A stretch of 38,924 nt of DNA from Firmicutes bacterium UBA7510 (GTDB lineage Bacteria; Bacillota; Clostridia; Tissierellales; Sedimentibacteraceae), in assembly GCA_002479485.1 (NCBI GenBank), contig DLNM01000029.1:7654-46577 (forward strand), in the 5' to 3' direction. The position numbers and the translations under genes are program-made. Below, piece after piece: positions 23,979 to 31,809 of the stretch; within the stretch, counting starts at the first letter, position 1; every line of letters begins with the position of its first letter. The notes beneath the pieces are model-generated. The model made no database searches. It worked only from the letters and a program-made list of their open reading frames with translations, and was not told where the DNA came from.

Positions 23979-24939
23979 TGTACCACCTATCTATTAACGG
24001 TAACATTGCATTACCTACTGAGTTATCAGATGACAATTCATTTTTAGGAAAAATAATATCGTATTTACTAATATTATTATTAATATAATTTCTAATATAT
24101 TTATTCGCTGACACTCCACCCGAAATAATTATTCTTTGAAATTTAAAATTTTCGCTAATTTGGTTAATTATACTTACAATACACTTACCGATATAAATAA
24201 ATAAAGAATATATTATTGATTCTTTATCATATCTTTGTTCATCTATTAATCTTTTATAATAATTCTCTACACCTGATAAATTAATAAATTCTTTTCCTGA
24301 TATTTTTGGCATAACTAACCTAATTTTTTCAAGATTAACATCAGATTTATCTAAATAATCTTGCATACTTTGTCCACATGGAAATTTAAAATCATAGTAA
24401 ACCCCTATTCTATCAATAAGTTGTCCAAAGGTTATATCCATAGAACCTCCAACAATATTTGTAGAAAAGCCTCGTGATATTTTGTTAGAAATCAAAAATT
24501 CTGATGTCCCACCTGAAATATGAATCGCTAAAATATTGTTCTTACTATAATCATAAATGTTATAAGTATCAATTAATGCAGCGCTTATATGATTTTCTTG
24601 ATGGGAATATTCCAAATATTCAGCACCTATTGCCTTAGATAATGTTTTTGCAAAATTTTTCCCAACAACAAAAACAGGCATATATGAGTCCTTTATATTT
24701 CTTGGAAAAGCACTCACTGATATTATGCCTATTTCGTTAAAATCAATATTAATACTATTTATTATATCTGGTAAATTATTTAAGTGCATGAAGACAGCTG
24801 TCTCCTGTCTAAGACCTTTCTGACCCTCAAGCACTTCTAAATTTTTTTTAAAATTATAAATTATATTACCTTCATAATCAACTAAGGCACATGATGTAGT
24901 ATAAGCGCTTGTATCAATGCCTAATATATATTTCCTCAT
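23959..24939 (-). CDS. TsaD/Kae1-like (M22 'glycoprotease') paralog
   Basis: The protein (326 residues from 24939) has the ASKHA fold of TsaD: ILGIDTSAYTTSCALVD at the start, the metal ligands in SHQENHISAAL (about residue 122, TsaD has HxxxH), LAIHISGGTSEFL and RIIISGGVSANKYIR. True TsaD makes the N6-threonylcarbamoyladenosine of tRNA. This shorter, divergent copy beside nusB and xseA is a known clostridial paralog whose role is not established to my knowledge. The start at 24939 follows AGAGG and overlaps the nusB stop. Confidence 0.8.
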   Translation of the reverse strand: MRKYILGIDTSAYTTSCALVDYEGNIIYNFKKNLEVLEGQKGLRQETAVFMHLNNLPDIINSINIDFNEIGIISVSAFPRNIKDSYMPVFVVGKNFAKTLSKAIGAEYLEYSHQENHISAALIDTYNIYDYSKNNILAIHISGGTSEFLISNKISRGFSTNIVGGSMDITFGQLIDRIGVYYDFKFPCGQSMQDYLDKSDVNLEKIRLVMPKISGKEFINLSGVENYYKRLIDEQRYDKESIIYSLFIYIGKCIVSIINQISENFKFQRIIISGGVSANKYIRNYINNNISKYDIIFPKNELSSDNSVGNAMLPLIDRWYNEIKTN

Positions 24940-24940
24940 A

Positions 24941-25369
24941 TTATAAGCCTCTGTATATAGAACCCAATATTCCATTTATAAATTTATGAGATTCGTCTAT
25001 AGAGTATTTTTTACTTATTTCAACAGCCTCATTTATGGATACACTTTCCGGAATTAGTGGATTATATACAATTTCAGCTAAAGCAACTCTTAATATTGCT
25101 AGATCAACTTTAGCAATTCTGTTAATTTTCCATCCTTTAGCATTTTCTATGATTTTTTTATCGATATTTTCTAAATTATTTATTGCATCATTTAATGTTT
25201 TGTTTAAATATTCAATATCTATTGCTTCAATATTAAATTCTAAATCTTCTGAACTCTCGTTGGAAAAATGATTTAAATAATCTTGTAGTATTTTAATATC
25301 ATACTCATTGCTTATATCCATAGTGTATAGTATTTTTACTGCTTCTTCTCTTGTAATTTTTCTATTCAT
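24941..25369 (-). CDS. nusB: Transcription antitermination factor NusB
   Basis: NusB (142 residues from 25369) joins the rRNA antitermination complex with NusE. Family features are the N-terminal ITREEAVKILYTMD, the central GWKINRIAKVDLAILRVALAEI and SVSINEAVEISKKYSIDESHKFINGILGSI. GGGGGAAG is 4 bases before ATG 25369; an upstream in-frame ATG at 25387 adds six residues and has no site. It lies 32 bases after the Asp23-family gene. Confidence 0.93.
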   Translation of the reverse strand: MNRKITREEAVKILYTMDISNEYDIKILQDYLNHFSNESSEDLEFNIEAIDIEYLNKTLNDAINNLENIDKKIIENAKGWKINRIAKVDLAILRVALAEIVYNPLIPESVSINEAVEISKKYSIDESHKFINGILGSIYRGL

Positions 25370-25401
25370 ACTTCCCCCGAGAAGCAACTTTAAAAAACAG
25401 T

Positions 25402-25782
25402 TTACTTCTCTTCTTCAGATTTTTCTATTTTTTCGGTTATAATATTCTGAACATGAACATTGACAACAACAACAGTTAAATCTGTCATAGTTTCAACTTC
25501 TTTTTTAACAGTTTTTTGAACCTCTTCTGCTACTTGATTAATTTTACATCCATATACAACATTAATAAAAATATCTAATGTAACTTTATTCTCATTAATA
25601 TCTACTTTTACACCTTTTGAATAATTATTTTTTGAAAATAAATTTGAAAATCCTTCTACTAATCCAGTATGCATGCTATGTACACCTTTTACTTCCATAG
25701 TAGCTATTCCAGCAATAATAGTAACTACTTCATCTGAAATTTTTACTTGACCATTTTCAAAAACTTGATTTTTTTCGGACAT
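25402..25782 (-). CDS. Asp23/Gls24 family envelope stress protein
   Basis: The 126-residue protein matches the Asp23 (DUF322) family: QVKISDEVVTIIAGIATMEVKGVHSM at the N-terminus and VNVHVQNIITEK near the end. The copy next to nusB corresponds to YqhY of Bacillus, which has been linked to lipid metabolism through the accBC genes usually found beside it; no acc genes are present here. It has GGAGG 8 bases upstream. Confidence 0.9.
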   Translation of the reverse strand: MSEKNQVFENGQVKISDEVVTIIAGIATMEVKGVHSMHTGLVEGFSNLFSKNNYSKGVKVDINENKVTLDIFINVVYGCKINQVAEEVQKTVKKEVETMTDLTVVVVNVHVQNIITEKIEKSEEEK

Positions 25783-25824
25783 ATTAGCACCTCCTTTTAT
25801 GATTATAGCAGAGAGTTTAAAATT

Positions 25825-26418
25825 TTACAATTCCTTATTATTAAATTTTACAATTTTAATTTGCTTTGCTGCAAAATTTGTTTCAGATATTACTATATCA
25901 AGAATTTTAGTAGCATCTGCTTTTTCAATATTAGTGTTTGCAATGATTTTTACATTATTATTGCTAACAACGCATGCAAAATCCTTATATCCTTTAGACT
26001 GTAGCATTATTTCGATGCTATTTTCCATTTGAATTTGATTATTTTTTGTTACTAATAAGTCTTCAAATTTCTCTTTAGTTTCTTGTGATATAGTTTGACT
26101 TGATAAGCTTTTTTCTATTTGATCAACAATTTCCAAATTGTTTTTAGCTTTACTTATTTTGAAGTTTTCAAAGCTTACATCAACACTTTCGTCAACTGAA
26201 GCTACTGTTAAAATATCAGAATTTTTTCCAATATCTGTTTTGTCACTTACATCACTTGTGAAATTAGCGAATTCTTCTTGTTTTTCCAATAATGCTGTTT
26301 CATCAAAAACTTGTTCTTCCTTACTAGTAGGATTTGACATAACAACATTTATGTAACCTATAATTAATATTAATGCTAATGAAGTTAAGAATATAAAAGT
26401 CTCTTTTTTGAATGTCAT
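25825..26418 (-). CDS. spoIIIAH: Stage III sporulation protein AH
   Basis: The 197-residue protein has an N-terminal transmembrane helix (FIFLTSLALILIIGYINVV) and an extracytoplasmic domain whose C-terminal part (about 110-195) has the SpoIIIAH/YscJ-like ring-building pattern: IEIMLQSKGYKDFACVVSNNNVKIIA and ILDIVISETNFAAKQIKIV. In sporulation it projects from the mother cell and binds forespore SpoIIQ, forming the channel that keeps the forespore active. It starts 2 bases after spoIIIAG. Confidence 0.9.
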   Translation of the reverse strand: MTFKKETFIFLTSLALILIIGYINVVMSNPTSKEEQVFDETALLEKQEEFANFTSDVSDKTDIGKNSDILTVASVDESVDVSFENFKISKAKNNLEIVDQIEKSLSSQTISQETKEKFEDLLVTKNNQIQMENSIEIMLQSKGYKDFACVVSNNNVKIIANTNIEKADATKILDIVISETNFAAKQIKIVKFNNKEL

Positions 26419-26420
26419 TT

Positions 26421-27002
26421 TTAATTTCCTCCCCTTTTATTACTCACAATAATCTCTATATTATTTAATTCTACATCTAACAAAACTTTAACTGAATTTG
26501 TTAGAATTTTATAAATATTTTGATTTCCTGAATAATCAACTACAATTAAGACCCCTGATATATCAGGATATTCATAATATTTTTCAAATACATTTTTACT
26601 ATCTTTAGCTTCTACTTGTTTTTGTGTAGTATCTCTTCTTATTTCTCTTTTTATACCATCTGTACCTGTTTCTATATTTGATTCTGTATTTGTATTTTCA
26701 TTATAAATTGGTTCAAGCTTTGGAGAATTTTTAGTGTATATCATAGCTTTTACATTGTTTATACCATCTATTTCTGAAATAATATTTTCTAGTTTACTTT
26801 CCAATGAAAATATATAGTCATCATATCTACCTTTATTATCCACTATATTATCAGATTTTATACTTATGTTGCTTGGTGATTTTGCAGTATCAAATTTTAG
26901 CAGGAATGAAATGATAATTAATAAAATAAAGAAACAAAATGTATAAAAGAGTTTTTTATTCGTTTTTAATATGTTTAAAAACTCTTCTCCCTTTTTAAAC
27001 AT
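26421..27002 (-). CDS. spoIIIAG: Stage III sporulation protein AG
   Basis: The 193-residue protein has one N-terminal membrane helix (about 17-37) and a periplasmic-side domain with ENIISEIDGINNVKAMIYT and SGVLIVVDYSGNQNIYKILTNSVKVLLDV, typical of SpoIIIAG, which forms a large ring in the feeding-tube complex. AGGAGGTAGG precedes the ATG. The 5' end including the ribosome site and first codons is the downstream copy of an 86-87-base tandem duplication. Confidence 0.92.
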   Translation of the reverse strand: MFKKGEEFLNILKTNKKLFYTFCFFILLIIISFLLKFDTAKSPSNISIKSDNIVDNKGRYDDYIFSLESKLENIISEIDGINNVKAMIYTKNSPKLEPIYNENTNTESNIETGTDGIKREIRRDTTQKQVEAKDSKNVFEKYYEYPDISGVLIVVDYSGNQNIYKILTNSVKVLLDVELNNIEIIVSNKRGGN

Positions 27003-27149
27003 ATCCTACCTCCTATTTTTCTCTAGAATGTAATTTTAACATTCTCACTATTAATGTTAAAATAAAACTCTTCTTCCTTATTAAACATATTCTTACCTCC
27101 TAATTTCTCCTAGAATGTAATTTTAACACTTTCACTATTAATGTTAAAA
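26976..27149 (-). repeat. 86-87-bp tandem duplication at the spoIIIAF/spoIIIAG junction
   Basis: Copy 1 (about 27063-27149) contains the last codons of spoIIIAF, its stop, a ribosome site and an ATG with MFNKEEEF. Copy 2 (about 26976-27062) repeats the same order: INSENVKITF, stop, AGGAGG, then ATG with MFKKGEEF, the real spoIIIAG start. Matching landmarks (stop codons at 27110 and 27023, ATGs at 27088 and 27002) are 87 and 86 bases apart. The copies differ at scattered positions, so the duplication is not very recent. Confidence 0.9.
27023..27088 (-). CDS. 21-codon mini-ORF created by tandem duplication
   Basis: Between spoIIIAF and spoIIIAG a short frame reads MFNKEEEFYFNINSENVKITF. Its first eight residues copy the start of SpoIIIAG (MFKKGEEF) and its last eleven copy the end of SpoIIIAF (NINSESVKITF). 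It has AGGAGG 7 bases upstream and its stop lies 20 bases before the spoIIIAG ATG. Translation is likely given the site, but a function for the peptide is doubtful; it may only preserve ribosome flow between the two genes. Confidence 0.5.
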   Translation of the reverse strand: MFNKEEEFYFNINSENVKITF

Positions 27150-27559
27150 ATATTTGAAATATTTATTTTTAAACTTTCTTGCTCTTCTAAATCTAAAGAA
27201 TGATTTAAATAAACTGTTACTGTCAATTCCATTTCATTGGTAAATATTATTTTTATATTTTTTATAACCTCCTCTCCTTTATATAAATCCTTATTAATTA
27301 GTGTAATAAACTCTTTTTCAGACTCTACTAAGCTAATTTCCCTTTCATAACTGGAAGGTTCTATACCTTTAAAGCTAAAGTCCAAAAACTTATCTAAAGA
27401 TATTGTGCCTCTTAATACAATGCTATTAAAAATATAAATAAATAAAAACAATTTTATAATCAGCTTACAATACTTTTGTGTTTTTCCTTCAGGGAATATT
27501 ATCATTATTAAATTAATGAATAATATAAAAATTAGTATATTAATAATAGCTTCTCTCAT
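27110..27559 (-). CDS. spoIIIAF: Stage III sporulation protein AF
   Basis: The 149-residue protein has two N-terminal membrane helices (about 5-20 and 32-50) followed by a soluble ring-building domain ending LEEQESLKINISNIFNINSESVKITF, the usual SpoIIIAF terminus. It is shorter than the Bacillus protein (about 206). It belongs to the mother-cell membrane complex. GAGGT lies 5 bases before the ATG, just after a hairpin element. Confidence 0.85.
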   Translation of the reverse strand: MREAIINILIFILFINLIMIIFPEGKTQKYCKLIIKLFLFIYIFNSIVLRGTISLDKFLDFSFKGIEPSSYEREISLVESEKEFITLINKDLYKGEEVIKNIKIIFTNEMELTVTVYLNHSLDLEEQESLKINISNIFNINSESVKITF

Positions 27560-27572
27560 GTTTACCTCGATT

Positions 27573-27658
27573 ACGCCGATTAGCGGCGTCTCTTAATCTG
27601 ATGAAGAATTGTTTTTAATTCTTCCATAGAGAGTGAAGAAAGTTTTTCTCTTCACTCT
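27573..27658 (-). repeat. Modular multi-hairpin intergenic element C (spoIIIAE / spoIIIAF junction)
   Basis: The cleanest full copy. Module 1 (27630-27658): 10-bp AGAGTGAAGA stem starting at the base after the spoIIIAE stop TAA. Module 2 (27603-27624): perfect 8-bp GAAGAATT stem with a 6-base loop. Module 3 (27573-27589): perfect 6-bp ACGCCG/CGGCGT stem with a 5-base loop, ending 14 bases before the spoIIIAF ATG and just before its GAGG. The genes of this operon normally abut or overlap. Confidence 0.85.
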
Positions 27659-28822
27659 TTATCCATAAATGCTGTTTAAATAGCTTAGCATTATAGAATA
27701 ATATGATGTAATAATTATTATTGGTGTTGCTAAACAAACAAGATAAATATACATTATATCTGAAAGCTCCTGCATTAATGATGATATGTTCTCATTAAAT
27801 GGTTCAGCAATTGCAGCAGTTATTCTATATAATATAAATATTATAAATAGTTTTAGTAAAGAACTACCAAATAACGAAAAAATAAATAAAATTATTACGA
27901 ATCCTGCAACATCCTTTATAAAAAGCACACTATTAATAAATAGACCAAAAAAATTATTGACTGCATTACCTACCATCGGTATAGAAGACGGAGATATAGC
28001 TTTAACAGCATTGATAAATAAATTATCTGTTTTATAATATATATATCCTTGTACAGAAAAGTTTATGACAACAACAATTATATAAGTGGATAAAATTATC
28101 AATGTTGCCTTTTTTAAGAACTTATACAAAAGCTTTGCATTAACTAATTTGCTAATATTATTTATTAGAATTATTGCTGTTAAAATTATCGTCATAATTT
28201 CAGTAAAATTGTAAATAGCTTTTGTTGTTATTCCAATAATATACTGAGAATATGTTTGAAAGAACTCTAAAAGTCCAATTTTACCAAATGTAATCATAGC
28301 AGCTAAAAAAAGACTATTTATATTTTGTGTAATGGTATTAAATCTAGTAAATTCATTTTTTAAAGTATCTTTAATAAAATTTATATCCTTCGTAGCCATA
28401 ATAAATACTATTATTATTGAAATAAATACTACAATATCTGAAACATTGTTATTACTTATTTCTTCAGAAAAATATTTAATAATTGTAAGTATTATACATA
28501 CTATTAAAATATTTATAGAGGTAAATATAGTTTGTTTAATAAAATCTTTCTCTTTTTGAATCTGATATGAAAAAAAATCAAGTAAGTTAAACTCTATCTT
28601 GCCCTTCATAGCATCATTTATCAGTTGCCTAATTGTAATATTTTTGTCATTGAAATAATCGCTAGTGTTTCGTAAATAACTATCAAGGTCTTCTGTATTA
28701 ACTTCATCAAGCGCATTTTGCATATAATTATCAGTAGCATAAGCGAAATTAAATGATGAAAAAACTGTTATTAATACAATTATAAACAATAAGTATTTTT
28801 TAATTTTATTATTATTATTCAT
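27659..28822 (-). CDS. spoIIIAE: Stage III sporulation protein AE
   Basis: The 387-residue polytopic protein has an N-terminal signal-like helix (YLLFIIVLITVFSSFNFAYA) and about seven further hydrophobic segments. Family landmarks include ITFGKIGLLEFFQTYSQYIIGITTKAIYNF, KAISPSSIPMVGNAVNNFFG and ITAAIAEPFNENISSLMQELSDIMYIYLV. It is a core membrane part of the SpoIIIA-SpoIIQ channel. Hairpin elements lie on both sides of the gene, an unusual separation inside this operon. Confidence 0.93.
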   Translation of the reverse strand: MNNNNKIKKYLLFIIVLITVFSSFNFAYATDNYMQNALDEVNTEDLDSYLRNTSDYFNDKNITIRQLINDAMKGKIEFNLLDFFSYQIQKEKDFIKQTIFTSINILIVCIILTIIKYFSEEISNNNVSDIVVFISIIIVFIMATKDINFIKDTLKNEFTRFNTITQNINSLFLAAMITFGKIGLLEFFQTYSQYIIGITTKAIYNFTEIMTIILTAIILINNISKLVNAKLLYKFLKKATLIILSTYIIVVVINFSVQGYIYYKTDNLFINAVKAISPSSIPMVGNAVNNFFGLFINSVLFIKDVAGFVIILFIFSLFGSSLLKLFIIFILYRITAAIAEPFNENISSLMQELSDIMYIYLVCLATPIIIITSYYSIMLSYLNSIYG

Positions 28823-28844
28823 ATTTTTATCACTTTCCTACATC

Positions 28845-28899
28845 ACACCGTTTCACAGCGTTTCAATATTTTATAAAGAATATGTTTTTTATTTTACTT
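28845..28899 (-). repeat. Degenerate multi-hairpin element E (spoIIIAD / spoIIIAE junction)
   Basis: Module 3 is clear (28845-28861, arms ACACCG and CAGCGT with wobble pairs, loop TTTCA as in element A). Upstream in transcription order, AAAAAACATATTCTTTAT resembles the right half of module 2 and AAAAGTAAAAT may be the worn module 1. The element fills the 79 bases between the spoIIIAD stop and the spoIIIAE ribosome site. Confidence 0.55.
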
Positions 28900-28901
28900 T
28901 T

Positions 28902-29291
28902 TTATCTGTTTACTAATATAAATACTTCATCAATAAATTTTAATATTACATCAAATGAATATACTAAAATAATAAGTTTACCTGACATTTCAATTTTTTT
29001 GCCAATTGATTCATAATCCAAATCCTTACATATAAGCGAGACAAAATCACATATATATGCAATACAAACTATTTTAATAAGGATGCTAAAATTATCTATT
29101 TTAATATTATAGTTATTAAAAATACTCACCATACTAGCTACATGATCCTTCACTTCGCTAAAAATTAAAAATACAGCTATTATTCCAAATAGTAGTGTAA
29201 AATAAAGTTTATATTCTTCATTTACTTTGGATACTATTATGCTTAAAAGTATACATATAACAGCTATAAATATGATTTTTGTCAATATCAT
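28902..29291 (-). CDS. spoIIIAD: Stage III sporulation protein AD
   Basis: The 129-residue protein has four hydrophobic segments and SpoIIIAD landmarks: IISKVNEEYKLYFTLLFGIIAVFLIF, IKIVCIAYICDFVSLICKDLDYESIGKKIEMSGKLIIL. It forms part of the mother-cell membrane complex with SpoIIIAC and AE. A 58-base, extremely AT-rich spacer separates it from spoIIIAC. Confidence 0.92.
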   Translation of the reverse strand: MILTKIIFIAVICILLSIIVSKVNEEYKLYFTLLFGIIAVFLIFSEVKDHVASMVSIFNNYNIKIDNFSILIKIVCIAYICDFVSLICKDLDYESIGKKIEMSGKLIILVYSFDVILKFIDEVFILVNR

Positions 29292-29349
29292 TTTAATATT
29301 CCTTTCAAGAAAATTTAATTAATAAAATATTGATTAATATTAATATTAA

Positions 29350-29547
29350 TTAGTAAATATTAAATATTGATCTTACCTCGTTAAAAAGTTGATTAAGCAT
29401 GCTAAGTATTATTGCCATCACAACAATTACGCCTGCAATTGTTACAAACATTGCTTGCTCATCCCTTTTTGTTTGTGATAGTATTTGAGTAAAAATTGCT
29501 ATTATAAGCCCTATTGCTCCAACCTTGAAAATAATATTTATATCCAT
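29350..29547 (-). CDS. spoIIIAC: Stage III sporulation protein AC
   Basis: This 65-residue protein consists of two membrane helices around TQILSQTKRDEQAMFVTIAGVIVV, the well-conserved SpoIIIAC core (family proteins are 65-68 residues). It lies 13 bases after spoIIIAB. GGGGTTAT is the nearest ribosome-site-like sequence. Confidence 0.93.
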   Translation of the reverse strand: MDINIIFKVGAIGLIIAIFTQILSQTKRDEQAMFVTIAGVIVVMAIILSMLNQLFNEVRSIFNIY

Positions 29548-29560
29548 AATAACCCCATCC

Positions 29561-30079
29561 CTATACTAAAACTACCGCAATTAAACACCCTATTAGGAGC
29601 GATAATTTATTTAATAAATTTTTTCTTTCTTTGTATTCATCTTCATACTTATCAATATATTTATTAATATCATTTCTTAAAAATGATAACTTGTTATCTA
29701 GCACATCAGACATTGAGTTACCATAAAAATCAAGTATTTTACTTACCTTGATGTTAAATTCCATTGGTGATTTGATTTCACTTCCTAAAAATTCTTCAAA
29801 AGAATTGTTAATATTTTTGTTCGAATTTTCTTCTGTTAAATCTTGTAGTAATTTATTAAAAACAGATTTTACGTTTTCATATTTGAAATTATAATTTAAC
29901 AAAATTTCTTCTAATGACATCTTCATTGAACAGGAATATATTCTTAAAAATTCTATAAAATCAGAAATTTCTTTCATCATGCTAACTTTTTTGTCTTCCT
30001 CTTGAAAGAATAAGACAAACATCATTTTTACTGATATAATTATAAAGCTAAAAATCCCAATCTTAACTGTAAGCATCAT
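29561..30079 (-). CDS. spoIIIAB: Stage III sporulation protein AB
   Basis: The 172-residue protein has hydrophobic ends and the SpoIIIAB pattern EISDFIEFLRIYSCSMKMSLEEIL near residue 38, with the C-terminal KYEDEYKERKNLLNKLSLLIGCLIAVVLV typical of the family. It resembles GspF-type proteins of secretion systems. It overlaps the 3' end of spoIIIAA by 17 bases, so translation is probably coupled. Confidence 0.92.
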   Translation of the reverse strand: MMLTVKIGIFSFIIISVKMMFVLFFQEEDKKVSMMKEISDFIEFLRIYSCSMKMSLEEILLNYNFKYENVKSVFNKLLQDLTEENSNKNINNSFEEFLGSEIKSPMEFNIKVSKILDFYGNSMSDVLDNKLSFLRNDINKYIDKYEDEYKERKNLLNKLSLLIGCLIAVVLV

Positions 30080-31025
30080 ATATAACCCTAGCGCTTATAT
30101 TATCATATACTTGTTTTATTGAAATTGGATTTTTTTCATCTAGTACAATCACTCTTTCAATGAAACCGTAATTTAGTATATTTTTAATATATATATTTTT
30201 GAATAAATCTCCAATAGAACCTGCATGAGCAGTTGTTATAACATTAACACCACTTTTAAGTGCATATTGCATTATGCTAAAATCATCTAAAGAGCCTAAT
30301 TCATCTGAAATAATAACCCTTGGTGCTAATGAACGAATACTAATGTTAAAACCTTCCTTTTTCATACAATAGGATAATACATCTGTTCTAGATCCTACAT
30401 AAACTTGTGGTACTCCATTATGTATAGCTGCTATCTCTCCTCTTTCGTCAATTATAGTAACATCACATCCTGTGAAAATAGGATTATTATATCCATCACT
30501 TATAATTCGTGCTAAATCTCTTATGCAAGTTGTTTTTCCAGATAATGGTGGACCAGCAATTAACGTATTGTAGATGCTTTTACTGTCCTTTATAATATAT
30601 TTGATTATTTTATTTGAGCAATTTGCAAAATCTTTTGCAATTCTAATATTTAATGATGTTATATTCTTAAAACCTTTAAACTCATTTTTTTCATATAAGC
30701 AATCGCCGCCTAATCCGACTCTATGTCCACCTTCTATAGTTATATATCCCTTTTCAATTTCCTTTTCATAGGCATGCATTGAATTCGATGTTAGGGCAGC
30801 TACTGTTGAGACAATATCATTTTTTTTAATTTTATAAAAATCATCATCATAAGTTTTTGACATTTTATTGTTTGATATAAAATAATCTCCCTTAGAGGTT
30901 TTTAAAAATATCGGGCAATTAATTCTTAATCTAACTTCATAGACACTGTTTAATATGTTTTCTTCTTGACTTAATAAAATATTTCGAATGTTTATATTTA
31001 CATACTTTGATACTTTATTTATCAT
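30063..31025 (-). CDS. spoIIIAA: Stage III sporulation protein AA (ATPase)
   Basis: SpoIIIAA is the ATPase that powers the channel. The 320-residue protein has IEGGHRVGLGGDCLYE, Walker A in AGPPLSGKTTCIRDLAR (about residue 160) and Walker B in VTIIDERGEIAA, followed by NISIRSLAPRVIISDELGS. It resembles secretion-type ATPases. AGGAGG lies 8 bases before the ATG. It is the first gene of the operon, with the upstream 200-base region shared with a divergent gene; expression from a sigma-E promoter is expected from other organisms. Confidence 0.96.
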   Translation of the reverse strand: MINKVSKYVNINIRNILLSQEENILNSVYEVRLRINCPIFLKTSKGDYFISNNKMSKTYDDDFYKIKKNDIVSTVAALTSNSMHAYEKEIEKGYITIEGGHRVGLGGDCLYEKNEFKGFKNITSLNIRIAKDFANCSNKIIKYIIKDSKSIYNTLIAGPPLSGKTTCIRDLARIISDGYNNPIFTGCDVTIIDERGEIAAIHNGVPQVYVGSRTDVLSYCMKKEGFNISIRSLAPRVIISDELGSLDDFSIMQYALKSGVNVITTAHAGSIGDLFKNIYIKNILNYGFIERVIVLDEKNPISIKQVYDNISARVIYDAYS

Positions 31026-31119
31026 AATTATTGGCCTCCTTTGTTAAATTTTTGTGTCCATACAATATAATATTACGTTATGGCTTGTATATGACAAAAA
31101 GTTAGTACAAATTATACAA

Positions 31120-31148
31120 TTGAAAAGGAAATAAATATTTGATATAAT
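31120..31148 (+). promoter_or_regulatory. Sigma-A-type promoter for the gene at 31237
   Basis: TTGAAA (31120-31125) and TATAAT (31143-31148) are exactly 17 bases apart on the plus strand. The start of transcription falls near 31155. Confidence 0.8.
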
Positions 31149-31161
31149 ATGCGTAGCATAT
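31147..31161. promoter_or_regulatory. Palindromic operator candidate at the promoter start site
   Basis: ATATGC gta GCATAT overlaps the end of the -10 box and the expected start of transcription. A second perfect palindrome, TAGTTTAAACTA, lies at 31179-31190. Both positions suit repressor binding, but AT-rich palindromes arise easily by chance. Confidence 0.4.
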
Positions 31162-31236
31162 TTTAAATGGCTCAAACGTAGTTTAAACTATGATATAAAA
31201 AATACTAATTTTTAGAAAGAAAAGGTGATAACACAG

Positions 31237-31758
31237 ATGATGAGATATGTTGGTTTAAGTATAGCTACCTTAGGCATTATGGGAGTTATAGTAGAAGCAC
31301 AAAGCGGTAAAGTATTTTTTTCATCTATACTTTTATGCATAGCAATGTTAATTATTGGTACTTTTATATATGCTAAAAATTTAAGAGTAAAATTTCCTAG
31401 GCTAGATAATAATGGAATGAAAAAACTAAAGGTTATTGAAGATATACCTTTGGAAACAACTAGCGACTTGGATCATTTAAGTACTATTCAGGATAAAATA
31501 AGCAAAATGAAAAAAAATGATGATGTACTATTCGAATTAGTTACATTACAAGGAAAAGAAGAACATATTAAGGTTACAAACACTAAGGACGAAACATTAG
31601 GGGTAATACCATATACATATCCACACAGAAGATACTTAGCAACAAGAATATACGACGGTGCGACTGTTCTTGGTAAAGTCTTTAAAGTATCAAGAGGAAT
31701 TATGGGAAAACGCAAAATATCAATTAGCGTTGCACCATATGTTTTAAAAATCGATTAA
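31237..31758 (+). CDS. Unknown membrane protein with possible HIRAN-like C-terminal domain
   Basis: The product (173 residues from 31237) has two N-terminal membrane helices (about 5-18 and 27-45), a charged linker and a soluble C-terminal part (about 100-170). In this part the pattern IKVTNTKDETLGVIPYTYPHRRYLATRIYDGATVLGKVFKV resembles the second half of HIRAN domains (N..G..LG.IP....LA..I..G). The resemblance is weak. AGGTGA at 31224-31229 sets the start at 31237; a GTG at 31225 would overlap it. It has its own promoter and a strong terminator, and diverges from spoIIIAA. Confidence 0.6.
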   Translation: MMRYVGLSIATLGIMGVIVEAQSGKVFFSSILLCIAMLIIGTFIYAKNLRVKFPRLDNNGMKKLKVIEDIPLETTSDLDHLSTIQDKISKMKKNDDVLFELVTLQGKEEHIKVTNTKDETLGVIPYTYPHRRYLATRIYDGATVLGKVFKVSRGIMGKRKISISVAPYVLKID

Positions 31759-31759
31759 A

Positions 31760-31800
31760 AAGGAAGGAACACGGATTTTATCCGTGTTCCTTCCTTTTTT
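31760..31800. terminator. Strong bidirectional terminator
   Basis: A 17-bp perfect stem (31760-31776 with 31780-31796) and a 3-base loop are followed by a T-run on the plus strand and preceded by an A-run, which serves the minus-strand protease gene ending at 31810. Confidence 0.92.
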
Positions 31801-31809
31801 ATATGTTGT

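Noticed and set aside
29292..29349. Repeated ATTAATATT-like words between spoIIIAC and spoIIIAD as a hairpin element
   Set aside because: The spacer is almost pure A/T and the repeats look like low-complexity sequence; none of the hairpin modules is recognisable.
31059..31066. CATACAAT on the plus strand as a sigma-E -10 box
   Set aside because: It matches the sigma-E -10 consensus but points away from spoIIIAA, and no -35 box is found at the right spacing. No clear sigma-E promoter could be assigned for spoIIIAA on the minus strand.
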